A stretch of 64,000 nucleotides of DNA from Streptococcus cristatus (GTDB lineage Bacteria; Bacillota; Bacilli; Lactobacillales; Streptococcaceae), in contig NZ_RJPT01000001.1 in assembly GCF_003943515.1 (NCBI RefSeq), positions 343,693-407,692 of the forward strand, in the 5' to 3' direction. This document shows, piece by piece, positions 26,117 through 33,422 of the stretch. Both the position numbers and the translations under genes were made by a program. How positions within the stretch are numbered: position 1 is the stretch's first letter; the number at the start of each line of letters is the position of its first letter. The notes beneath the pieces were generated by a model that worked only from the letters and a program-made list of their open reading frames with translations, did no database searches and was not told the DNA's origin.

Positions 26117-26362
26117 ATGAAGAAAGACAGATTAATTGTATTGACAGATGCTGTTCTAGCAATTATTATGACCATCTTGGTTTTAGAGTTAGAAAAACCA
26201 ACAACACCAAGTCTTGAAGCTTTTTGGGATTTACGGCAAAATTTCTTTGCTTGTTTTCTTTCCTTTTTCTGGTTGGGATCGTTATGGATGGCACTAAACA
26301 CATTATGGGAAAAGGTTGAGAAAATTTCCTCAGAAATTATTTGGTGGAATTTGTTTCTACTC
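26117..26362 (+). pseudogene. 5' fragment of a TMEM175/DUF1211-like channel gene
   Basis: ATG 26117 starts MKKDRLIVLTDAVLAIIMT, the first helix of bacterial TMEM175-type potassium channels, and continues through about 80 residues to WWNLFLLL. After that the frame runs into unrelated codons and stops at 26419. A complete protein would be about 200 residues, so the gene is truncated. An unrelated 3' gene fragment follows in another frame. Confidence 0.65.
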
Positions 26363-26703
26363 TTGGAGCGGCAGGAGTTCTCTTTGGAGAATTTCATGCC
26401 ATCCAAGATACCAGTCTGAATGATGTGGTGGACCGGATCTATATAAATGTCAAGGATTTACCGTTTCAGTCCTTGGGAGCTTTAGCTAATATCCTGTCTG
26501 ATATTAAGAAGGGACTGATTCAAGACAGTCATATCTGGTCTTTCTTCCAGTCATTTTTCAAACAATATCAGTTGATAATCAGCTTAAATCAGATCTATCA
26601 GTTTGTCTATCTTTCTCTGATGGAGATCATGTCCTATCTTCACTTTGATTATTGGAAAAAAACGGCTCGGTCAGGAGCTAGTATGAATAAGGAGAACAAA
26701 TGA
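26363..26703 (+). pseudogene. 3' fragment of an unrecognised gene before the K+ channel
   Basis: About 113 codons in the frame that ends at 26703, four bases into the next gene. It includes SLNDVVDRIYINVKDLPFQS and LGALANILSDIKKG and ends SGASMNKENK. It has no own start with a ribosome site and joins the TMEM175 fragment out of frame. Most likely the tail of a gene once co-transcribed with the channel gene. Function unknown. Confidence 0.5.
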
Positions 26704-27023
26704 AACGTTTAAAAATGTTATGGCATATTATGCAGGTTACGGGTTTTACTCGGTTTGCTCTGAGTTTTGTGACCTTTGTTTTTGGGTCAGGAGGCGTGCT
26801 TTTCCTAGTTGAACCTGCTATCACAAATTACGGAGACGGTCTTTGGTATGCTTTTGTGACTTCGACGACTGTCGGCTACGGGGATCTCCTAGCTGTGACC
26901 TTGATTGGAAGGATTACCAGTGTCTTCTTGACGATTTATGGGCTCATATTTTTTGGCTGTTTATCAGCTGTTATTTTTAATTATTATACCAATTTAAATA
27001 AGGAAAGAGGAGAGGACAAATGA
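26700..27023 (+). CDS. Small potassium channel protein
   Basis: A 107-residue two-helix channel subunit. Membrane helices at about residues 18-38 and 72-95 flank a pore loop with the K+ selectivity filter TTVGYGD (residues 56-62). There is no RCK/TrkA regulatory domain, so it resembles the short KcsA-like ion-channel-2 proteins. AAGGAG precedes the ATG. It overlaps the DUF389 gene by four bases. Confidence 0.88.
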   Translation: MKRLKMLWHIMQVTGFTRFALSFVTFVFGSGGVLFLVEPAITNYGDGLWYAFVTSTTVGYGDLLAVTLIGRITSVFLTIYGLIFFGCLSAVIFNYYTNLNKERGEDK

Positions 27024-28069
27024 CTGCCAATTATTCAACACGGGAATACCGTGAGAAATTATACGATGACCTTCATGTTCGATTGAGAGATACAGCGATT
27101 TTGATGTGTGCAATTTTTATTGCCTCTATCGGACTAAATATGAATTCAACAGCTGTCATTATAGGAGCCATGTTGATTTCACCTCTCATGACACCGATTG
27201 TTGGACTGGGATTCGGTTTAGCTATTTTTGATACGCGTTTAATCAAGCAATCTCTAGAGGTTTTATTGACTCAAGTGTTGGTCAGTTTGCTTGTCTCGAC
27301 TCTGTATTTCTGGATTTCTCCCTTGTCTTATGCAAGTAGCGAGTTGATTGCACGAACCTCTCCAACCATTTGGGATGTCCTCATTGCTATTGCTGGTGGG
27401 ATTGCTGGTGTGATCGGTTCAAGGAAAAAAGAAGCAAACAATATCGTGCCAGGAGTAGCCATTGCTACAGCTCTGATGCCGCCTATCTGTACTGCTGGCT
27501 ATGGTTTAGCTAATGGGAATGTACGATTTTTATTGGGGGCTCTCTATCTTTTCTTGATCAACTGTGTCTTTATCATGCTAGCCAACATTGTTGGAACAAG
27601 AATTTTGATGAGAAAATCTCCTTTAACTTCATTTAAAGAGCTGAGCATTAAAATGAGAATTGGCTTGATATCTTTGATTGTATTGTTGATTCTTCCAGCT
27701 AGCTATTCGGCAGTTACTCTGACAATAGAACAAGCGCGCAAAGAAGGGATCAAACAGTTTGTAGGAAAAGAGTTCGCCAATTATACGGTTATTAATCAAG
27801 TCTACAAGTCAAGTAACAATGAATTGGTCTTGACGGTTGTTGGAGATCCGATTTCAGAAGAAGAATTAGAAACACTCCACCAAAAACAAGCCTCTTACGG
27901 TATTCAATCTGTTCAATTGAAAGTGAATCAAGTTCAGAACTCGCCAACATTAGATAGTGAAGCGACCAAGGAATTTTATGAAAACATTGACAAGTATATT
28001 GATCAAAAACTCTCTGAAAAAGATTCACAAAACGATCTCGTAAAAGAAAATGAAGCAGACAAGGATTGA
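27020..28069 (+). CDS. DUF389 family membrane protein
   Basis: A 349-residue membrane protein with several spans; IGAMLISPLMTPIVGLGFGL (about 49-68) and VPGVAIATALMPPICTAG are the signature of DUF389. The C-terminal 110 residues are soluble and acidic. Function in bacteria is unsettled. Translationally coupled to the K+ channel gene by ATGA, which suggests a joint role in ion homeostasis; this is inference. Confidence 0.88.
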   Translation: MTANYSTREYREKLYDDLHVRLRDTAILMCAIFIASIGLNMNSTAVIIGAMLISPLMTPIVGLGFGLAIFDTRLIKQSLEVLLTQVLVSLLVSTLYFWISPLSYASSELIARTSPTIWDVLIAIAGGIAGVIGSRKKEANNIVPGVAIATALMPPICTAGYGLANGNVRFLLGALYLFLINCVFIMLANIVGTRILMRKSPLTSFKELSIKMRIGLISLIVLLILPASYSAVTLTIEQARKEGIKQFVGKEFANYTVINQVYKSSNNELVLTVVGDPISEEELETLHQKQASYGIQSVQLKVNQVQNSPTLDSEATKEFYENIDKYIDQKLSEKDSQNDLVKENEADKD

Positions 28070-28224
28070 GGACAATGAACTGAATCGGTTTTTACGCCGT
28101 GTTTTTCTTGTTTGTTCTTCTTTCTGGTTGTTTTCTGATAACGGAGGTTTGCTCAAATGCTATAAGAAATAAATTAGGAGGTCTATCATCTAAAAAAATG
28201 TATGTGACAAAAAATAATTTAACT

Positions 28225-28290
28225 AATGGTGTGAACTTTTAGTATTTATCAGCTCAATTCGTGTATTTTTAGGATAAAGTTCACACCATT
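28225..28290. repeat. 15-bp perfect inverted repeat with 36-base loop
   Basis: AATGGTGTGAACTTT (28225-28239) and AAAGTTCACACCATT (28276-28290). It lies between the DUF389 gene and rpsI scar 2. It may be a terminator without T-run, the end pair of a small mobile element, or a protein site. Confidence 0.7.
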
Positions 28291-28394
28291 CAGATGAAAT
28301 TAGTTGGAATTGGATGAAATTTTGAGTTTTGAAAACTTGTGGAAACATTGATATTACAAGCTTTTGAAATTTATTCAAAGAAAAATCTTTCCAA

Positions 28395-28442
28395 CCAGGT
28401 CTTAAGAAAGCACGTAAAGCTTCACAATTTAGTAAACGTTAA
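28395..28442 (+). repeat. rpsI 3'-end copy (integration scar 2)
   Basis: Encodes [15 protein letters not shown] and stop with yet another codon set (GCA, GCT, then CACAATTTAGTAAACGTTAA as in scar 1). Marks the right end of the second integrated segment. Confidence 0.85.
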
Positions 28443-28468
28443 TTCGAAAGAATTATTATACTTACAAA

Positions 28469-28494
28469 GAGCACCTTTCTTGGTGTTCTTTTTT
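28469..28494 (+). terminator. Terminator carried with rpsI scar 2
   Basis: GAGCACC and GGTGTTC with a 6-nt loop and a T-run; distinct from the native and the scar 1 terminators. Confidence 0.7.
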
Positions 28495-28583
28495 ATATTT
28501 CCATACTAAATTGGTGCAATTGACACAGTTGTTACGACTTTAGTCGCTTACAAATGTGGCTGCAAACTGACAGAGTTAGTTGC

Positions 28584-28634
28584 CTCAAAACGTTAATCAA
28601 CACGATTATATCAACGTTTACAGACATTCAAGAG
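28584..28634 (+). repeat. Right direct repeat (attR-like) of the rpsI region
   Basis: Near-identical copy of 20700-20750, followed by the native-type rpsI terminator (28622-28656). It probably marks where the original sequence downstream of rpsI resumes, or the left end of the decayed element whose integrase tail follows. Confidence 0.8.
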
Positions 28635-28705
28635 AACTCTCTTGGATGTCTTTTTTGATGCCAAAATAGATTATTTCCACCAAAATTTCCACCATTTTTC
28701 CACCA

Positions 28706-28915
28706 TTACTTTTTCAAGCCACGAAATGCAATATCACCTACAGTTCGATTCACTATATCTTTTGTATTTACATAAGTTTTTGTAACTTCTTTATTACTAT
28801 GAGTAAGTGCTTCTGAAATGGCTTCAAGAGAAACGCCTGCTTGTTTAGCAAGAGTAGCACCAGTGTGTCTCGGTTTATAAAAGAATCGTAGAAAAAGTCT
28901 CAATTTGACATTCAT
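28706..28915 (-). pseudogene. Tyrosine integrase remnant (C-terminal about 60 residues)
   Basis: The minus-strand frame keeps the end of a phage/ICE-type tyrosine recombinase: KPRHTGATLAKQAGVSLEAI (box II Arg and following His region), ALTHSNKE (the third box His) and the nucleophile Tyr in KTYVNT. The catalytic N-terminal two thirds are missing. It lies about 50 bases from the right rpsI repeat, where an integrase gene of an rpsI-specific element would be. Confidence 0.85.
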
Positions 28916-28961
28916 GAGATGCTTTTGTTCTATTCTGAAAATTCAATGCCTTAGCAATATA

Positions 28962-29018
28962 GAAAAACACCCTCATCCCTAGTTCTGCTAAAAGCATAGG
29001 ATAAGAGTGTTTTTTTCT
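28962..29018. terminator. Terminator between CsbD gene and integrase remnant
   Basis: AAAAACACCCTCATCC and GGATAAGAGTGTTTTTTT form an imperfect stem with A- and T-runs on both sides, usable from both directions. Confidence 0.65.
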
Positions 29019-29038
29019 ATAAGAACGAGAGACGCTGA

Positions 29039-29242
29039 TTATTCTTCGTCTTTTTTGATAATGTTTTTAACGCCTGCGATAGCACCTTCAACAGCGCCTT
29101 TTGCGTCTTCAGCGACTTCTTTCACTTTAGAAGCTACTTTTTCAGCAGTTCCTTCTGCTTGAGTTTTTGTATCGCCAGTAAGTTTACCGAAGCCTTCTTT
29201 GAGAGAACCTTTAGCTTGGTTGAATTTTTCTTCGATTGACAT
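29039..29242 (-). CDS. CsbD-like stress protein
   Basis: A 67-residue hydrophilic, Lys/Glu/Ala-rich helical protein of the CsbD family ([20 protein letters not shown] signature at the N-terminus). CsbD proteins are general-stress products of unknown biochemical role. A well-spaced GGAGG precedes the ATG. Monocistronic. Confidence 0.9.
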   Translation of the reverse strand: MSIEEKFNQAKGSLKEGFGKLTGDTKTQAEGTAEKVASKVKEVAEDAKGAVEGAIAGVKNIIKKDEE

Positions 29243-29377
29243 GGAAATTTCCTCCGTTTATTTAGTGTATTATCTAAGTTGGATGCGGTTTGATACTCAT
29301 TCAAGCGAGATAATAGATATAGTATAGACTCTTTGGTAATAAAAAGCAAATAACTGCTACGAAATGACAAAACATTT

Positions 29378-30007
29378 TTAATAAGTCACAACATTAATTT
29401 CGCCCTTGTCATATTCTGCAATGAAGATATCGGAGACATTTTCAAAGCCTTCTTTTTGTAATTCGGTCATCAACCACTCTTCTGACTTGCCGATAGTTTC
29501 TAAGATTTCAAGTTGGACAACTCCATCCGTAATAATCGGATATTTCGGATTTTCATCACCAATTCTTACGATAATCAATTGGCCATTTTGCTCAATGACG
29601 GCTCTTTTGACTTCTTTTAATTGGAAGACTCCTTGGGAGCGTAATTTCAAAGCGACGTCTGATGCAGATAGCCCTTTTGAACGGCAGGCTTCAGGGTCTA
29701 ATTTCCCGTTTTTGATGATAATGGTTGGCTTCCCGTCAATCAGATGTTTGATATAGGAAACATTGGTGTTCAGCCATTTTAAGAGCAAAATCAGAATGGT
29801 CCAGATGATTAGGATGACTGCATATTGAAGGATAGTAATGGAGCTGTTGTAGATGACCCCGCCGATAATGCCACCGAGAACAAAGTTTTGTACTTGGTCT
29901 GTTGCAGAGCTTGGTGCTAAATTCCCTTTACCTGTCACATTGATGACAAAAACGAGGGAAACAAGTCCCAAAGCTAACTTAATCGCAATTGTAATAAAAA
30001 AGCTCAT
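29378..30007 (-). CDS. DUF421 (YetF-like) membrane protein
   Basis: A 209-residue protein with about three N-terminal membrane segments (to residue 82) and a C-terminal two-part soluble domain containing IDGKPTIIIKNGKLD and LRSQGVFQLKEVKRAVIEQNG, both typical of DUF421/YetF. Function not established. Its start overlaps the stop of the DUF3290 gene (TAATG), so the two are translationally coupled. Confidence 0.9.
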   Translation of the reverse strand: MSFFITIAIKLALGLVSLVFVINVTGKGNLAPSSATDQVQNFVLGGIIGGVIYNSSITILQYAVILIIWTILILLLKWLNTNVSYIKHLIDGKPTIIIKNGKLDPEACRSKGLSASDVALKLRSQGVFQLKEVKRAVIEQNGQLIIVRIGDENPKYPIITDGVVQLEILETIGKSEEWLMTELQKEGFENVSDIFIAEYDKGEINVVTY

Positions 30008-30459
30008 TATTTTTCAACCTCCACGAGTTCAACGTCTGATTTGTACAGTTCCATTTTTTCTAATAAATAGCTATCTTGGTCGGTTCCGCTAATAGCACGG
30101 TAGAATTGTTTGCCAACCTTGATGATTGCGCCATCTGTAGTAGCTGAAGTATTGACGTAGACTTCTTCCTTTTCAACGCCTAATTCTTTTGAGACAACCT
30201 CAATAAAATGCAAGGAGCTACGGAATTGATTGTCATTTGATTGATTACTTTGGAAATTCGTAATGCTAATCAAAACAGTGGCTACTAGGGTCAAAATAGA
30301 AATAATGGACAATTCACGGAACTTACTTCCTCGTCTATCTTTATAGGCCTTAAAGGCGAAAAATCCCGTCACCAAAACCAAGCAGGCGGATACAATCACC
30401 ATCACCCAATTCTGCTGGCTAATCTGACTCAGTACATAGTCATATGAATAGAATTTCAT
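30007..30459 (-). CDS. DUF3290 family protein
   Basis: A 150-residue protein with two N-terminal membrane segments (about residues 18-38 and 50-68) and a soluble C-terminus. DUF3290 proteins are commonly paired with DUF421, as here. ATG 30459 has GAGGG five bases upstream; a longer frame from 30501 lacks a ribosome site. Function unknown. Confidence 0.85.
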   Translation of the reverse strand: MKFYSYDYVLSQISQQNWVMVIVSACLVLVTGFFAFKAYKDRRGSKFRELSIISILTLVATVLISITNFQSNQSNDNQFRSSLHFIEVVSKELGVEKEEVYVNTSATTDGAIIKVGKQFYRAISGTDQDSYLLEKMELYKSDVELVEVEK

Positions 30460-30630
30460 AAGATCCCTCACTTTTTTTGAATTCAAGCTATTATAAAACA
30501 ATTAATCAGCTACATCAATAGCTTTATATAGAAAAAATAAAGTTTTCTAGAACTTGTTTGAAATATGGAAGCTGTATCTTCCTAAGTAGAATATTGCACT
30601 TCATTCGAGTTCCCAAACTACCAATAGAAC

Positions 30631-30658
30631 TTGACAAAATCATTCAGAGTGCTAGAAT
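30631..30658 (+). promoter_or_regulatory. tRNA-Thr promoter
   Basis: TTGACA (30631-30636) and TAGAAT (30653-30658) with 16 bases between; the tRNA begins 15 bases later. Confidence 0.8.
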
Positions 30659-30673
30659 AAGAGACAGGTAGAG

Positions 30674-30746
30674 GCCGATTTAGCTCAGTTGGTAGAGCAA
30701 CGCACTCGTAACGCGTAGGTCACAGGTTCGAACCCTGCAATCGGCA
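30674..30746 (+). tRNA. tRNA-Thr (anticodon CGT)
   Basis: Full cloverleaf: acceptor GCCGATT/AATCGGC, D-arm GCTC/GAGC, anticodon loop CTCGTAA with anticodon CGT, and T-loop TTCGAAC. Discriminator A, no encoded CCA. The anticodon and T stems each show an apparent A-C mismatch at one end. Reads ACG threonine codons. Confidence 0.95.
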
Positions 30747-30751
30747 GAAAG

Positions 30752-30790
30752 AAAACCAGCACCTTTTTTATGGGGTTGCTGGTTTTGTTT
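30752..30790 (+). terminator. tRNA-Thr terminator
   Basis: AAAACCAGCA and TGCTGGTTTT stem followed by GTTT; it could also end the SemiSWEET gene on the other strand. Confidence 0.8.
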
Positions 30791-30799
30791 ATATAATTC

Positions 30800-31063
30800 T
30801 TATAAAGAAGTAAGAAAAGTTAGGCCACCTAATATCACTCCCGCAGCATTGGGAATAATGAGGATCCAGTCTTTTTTAGGTTCTTTTGTCCAACCGTAGA
30901 TAACCCAAATCAGGCAAGAAACTGCTGCGAATAGTGGTTGGAAAGGTTGAGCTTTGGATCCTTGTAAGTTTGCGATAATTTGTGGAATATAAGCGACGAA
31001 TACAAGAATTCCAATAAAAGCTCCAATAGATCCGACAAAACGATTAATTTTTTGTTTTGACAT
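30800..31063 (-). CDS. SemiSWEET sugar transporter
   Basis: An 87-residue protein with three membrane helices and the PQ-loop motif (FVAYIPQIIANLQG, about residues 22-35), the bacterial half-size SWEET/MtN3 transporter that dimerises to move sugars across the membrane. GGAGG lies upstream on the minus strand. Monocistronic; substrate unknown. Confidence 0.88.
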   Translation of the reverse strand: MSKQKINRFVGSIGAFIGILVFVAYIPQIIANLQGSKAQPFQPLFAAVSCLIWVIYGWTKEPKKDWILIIPNAAGVILGGLTFLTSL

Positions 31064-31467
31064 ACGATACCTCCTTAGCGTCCATTATATCAAAACGGAA
31101 AAAATTGTCAAATGAGACGTAAGCCAGTATGGAGAATAGGTTTTAGTTTTTATCTAAAACTAAGCGAAATAGCCAAGTGTGGTTTGAGAAGGAGCGTTAG
31201 AATTGTTCATACCTGGTTTATCCATTGTTAGGCTGGATAGAGAGCTTATGATCATAGAAATAGTAGTAAATCAGTATTGTCGTGTTGATAAAAATGGGTA
31301 ATGATTAATTTCTTTGAAGCCTTATGCTGGGAAAATTCAAGATTTTTTATTTCATTTTAATCTTTTAAAATAACCACTTACCAGCCCATATTGACCACTT
31401 ACTGAAAGTCCCTTGTTTCTTTTCAAGAAATTGTTATAATGAAGATAGAAAGAGGGGAGGAGTGCTT
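31064..31467. other. 400-base gap with the LytTR operon promoter
   Basis: No gene visible. Near its right end TTGTTT (31413-31418) and TATAAT (31435-31440), 16 bases apart, form a promoter for the LytTR gene. The rest is AT-rich with no clear repeat. Confidence 0.6.
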
Positions 31468-31914
31468 ATGAAGGTTCGGATTGAGCTAGACGATCGTTTG
31501 GCTGATACAGAATTGGTGATTCGAGTATCGCGGATTGATGAGAGGATTCAGAAGATCCAAGATGCTTTGAATGAAGTGACTGCTCCAGCCATTCTCTTTT
31601 ATAAGGAAAATAGTGAGTATTTTGTGGACTTGGCGGAGATTCTCTTTTTCGAGACGGACGGAGCCAAAATCTTTGCCCATGCGCGCAATGATGCCTATGA
31701 AGTCAAGTTGAAACTCTACGAGCTGGAGGAGTTGCTGCCTCGCTATTTTTGCAGAATTTCCAAGTCAACTATTGCTAATGCTAGGGCGATTTATTCTCTA
31801 GAAAAGTCTTTCTCGGGTACCAGTTCCGTCCAGTTTTCTGAAACGCATAAGAAAGTGCATGTTTCAAGGCATTATTATCAACTACTAAAAGAAAAGTTAA
31901 GTGAAGTGAGGTAA
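31468..31914 (+). CDS. LytTR-family DNA-binding regulator
   Basis: A 148-residue protein with a C-terminal LytTR DNA-binding domain (about residues 45-145; ENSEYFVDLAEILFFETDG and CRISKSTIANARAI). The N-terminal about 45 residues are not a receiver domain, so this is not a classic response regulator. ATG 31468 has GGGAGG upstream. It overlaps no gene but is 5 bases from the LiaF-like gene, a pairing found in many streptococci and usually involved in envelope or bacteriocin-related regulation. Confidence 0.9.
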   Translation: MKVRIELDDRLADTELVIRVSRIDERIQKIQDALNEVTAPAILFYKENSEYFVDLAEILFFETDGAKIFAHARNDAYEVKLKLYELEELLPRYFCRISKSTIANARAIYSLEKSFSGTSSVQFSETHKKVHVSRHYYQLLKEKLSEVR

Positions 31915-31919
31915 TCATT

Positions 31920-32585
31920 ATGAAAAAAACAATTCTAGGCGTCGGTTTTTTGGTTTTAGCCGGCTGGATTTTGCTTCAGGGAAACTTTGGTATTCCTATG
32001 TTCAATTTTAATATCTGGCCTCTGATTTTGGTCGGCATGTTTGCGTATTTTGCCTTGGAAAATTTCTTGGAGCGAGATTTTGGGGCTGCTCTGATCATGA
32101 CGATTATTGCTCTGATAATTGCTAATTCTGTCTACCACTTCTTGGCTATCTCCACAGGCACCTTGATAATGGGTGGTATTTTGGCCTGCATTGGCCTTAA
32201 CATGATTTTCAAGCCAAGAAGGATCTGGGGTGTCCGTTATTTGTCTGGCAAGGGCTTGTCTACAAAGGAAGGAGAGATTTCCTTTGGCAGCGGCACTCGC
32301 TATATCAACTCGGATAATTTTATCCATGATAAAGTAGAGTGTGCTTTTGGCAGTGCGGCCGTCTATTTTGATAATGCCAGAATTTTAGGTGATTCTGCTA
32401 GTTTTGATGTGGAAGTATCTTTCGGTAGTGCGGTGCTTTACATCCCAAGTAACTGGCGAGTAGAGCTAAATGTGGACAATGCTTTCGGTACAGTGGTCGA
32501 TCCGCATAATGTCAATGAAAAAGACAAGACTTTATATGTGCGCGGGGATGTCGCCTTTGGAGCTTTGAAGATTGTCTACATCTAA
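31920..32585 (+). CDS. LiaF-like membrane protein
   Basis: A 221-residue protein with four membrane helices in the first 100 residues and a C-terminal beta-rich domain like that of LiaF (cell-wall-active antibiotic response). The C-terminal repeats FGSGTRYINSD, FGSAAVYFDNA, FGSAVLYIPSN and FGTVVDP are typical of this fold. Probably a membrane partner that modulates the LytTR regulator encoded 5 bases upstream; that role is inferred from pairing. Confidence 0.85.
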   Translation: MKKTILGVGFLVLAGWILLQGNFGIPMFNFNIWPLILVGMFAYFALENFLERDFGAALIMTIIALIIANSVYHFLAISTGTLIMGGILACIGLNMIFKPRRIWGVRYLSGKGLSTKEGEISFGSGTRYINSDNFIHDKVECAFGSAAVYFDNARILGDSASFDVEVSFGSAVLYIPSNWRVELNVDNAFGTVVDPHNVNEKDKTLYVRGDVAFGALKIVYI

Positions 32586-32631
32586 GAAAACGGATTATTG
32601 GTCAGAAATTGCAAAGTTTGGGAAAATTTAC

Positions 32632-32705
32632 TTGCCAAAAGCTAAGTTTTTTGATAATATAGTACGGTATGTGGTGCTAGCACATCCGTAATATTAGATC
32701 TAATA
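32632..32705 (+). promoter_or_regulatory. rpmB promoter and leader hairpins
   Basis: TTGCCA (32632-32637) and TAATAT (32655-32660), 17 bases apart. The short leader contains a hairpin (ACGG-ATGTG with CACAT-CCGT, 32664-32689) and a palindrome TATTAGATCTAATA (32692-32705) touching the ribosome site. Possible autoregulation; unproven. Confidence 0.55.
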
Positions 32706-32720
32706 GGAGGAAACACACTA

Positions 32721-32909
32721 ATGGCTAAAGTATGTTACTTTACAGGTCGTAAGACTGTATCTGGAAACAACCGCTCTCACGCGATGAACCAAACAAAACG
32801 CGCTGTTAAACCAAATCTTCAAAAAGTTACTGTTTTGATCGACGGAAAACCTAAAAAAGTTTGGGCTTCAGCTCGCGCGCTTAAGTCAGGTAAAGTTGAA
32901 CGCGTTTAA
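32721..32909 (+). CDS. rpmB: 50S ribosomal protein L28
   Basis: A 62-residue L28: [20 protein letters not shown] at the N-terminus and [13 protein letters not shown] at the end. Only the first Cys remains of the zinc-ribbon cysteines, so it is the Zn-free type. AGGAGG precedes the ATG. Monocistronic. Confidence 0.97.
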   Translation: MAKVCYFTGRKTVSGNNRSHAMNQTKRAVKPNLQKVTVLIDGKPKKVWASARALKSGKVERV

Positions 32910-33054
32910 TACATGAAAGGGATTGGAAAGATTTATTCCTTCCCTTTTTTGTTGTTGAATTTTCAGACCAGACAGTTTATTTCTGCCCTTCCTCTTTTAC
33001 ACCCTGTCTAAAATATGGTAAAATAAACTATAAAATACTTTTGAGGTACAAATG

Positions 33055-33420
33055 ATGACTGTAAAAATCAATACAAAAGATGGTCAAATTGAGCTGACTG
33101 ATGATGTCATTGCAACCATCGTCGGCGGTGCAGCAACCGAAATTTTTGGTGTGGTTGGAATGGCCAGCAAAAATGCAATTAAAGATAACTTTCAAGCTCT
33201 TTTGGGTAAAGAAAACTATGCCAAGGGTGTGGTAGTAAAAACGTCTGAGGATGGTGGTATTGCAGTTGATGTTTATACCGTTTTGAGCTACGGCATTAAA
33301 ATTAGTGAAGTTTCCAAAAATATCCAAGAACGCGTTAAGTTTAGTTTGGAAAATCAACTTGGGATCACTGCCCATACAGTGAATGTCTATATCCAAAATA
33401 TTAAAGTTGTAGGAGAATAA
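33055..33420 (+). CDS. Asp23/Gls24 family protein (YloU type)
   Basis: A 121-residue Asp23/Gls24 protein (QIELTDDVIATIVGGAATE, then YGIKISEVSKNIQERV). Conserved directly upstream of the DAK-domain fatty acid kinase gene in Firmicutes. A second ATG three bases upstream (33052) is equally possible; 33055 has the better spacing to GAGG. Separated from fakA by two bases, hence co-translated. Confidence 0.9.
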   Translation: MTVKINTKDGQIELTDDVIATIVGGAATEIFGVVGMASKNAIKDNFQALLGKENYAKGVVVKTSEDGGIAVDVYTVLSYGIKISEVSKNIQERVKFSLENQLGITAHTVNVYIQNIKVVGE

Positions 33421-33422
33421 TC

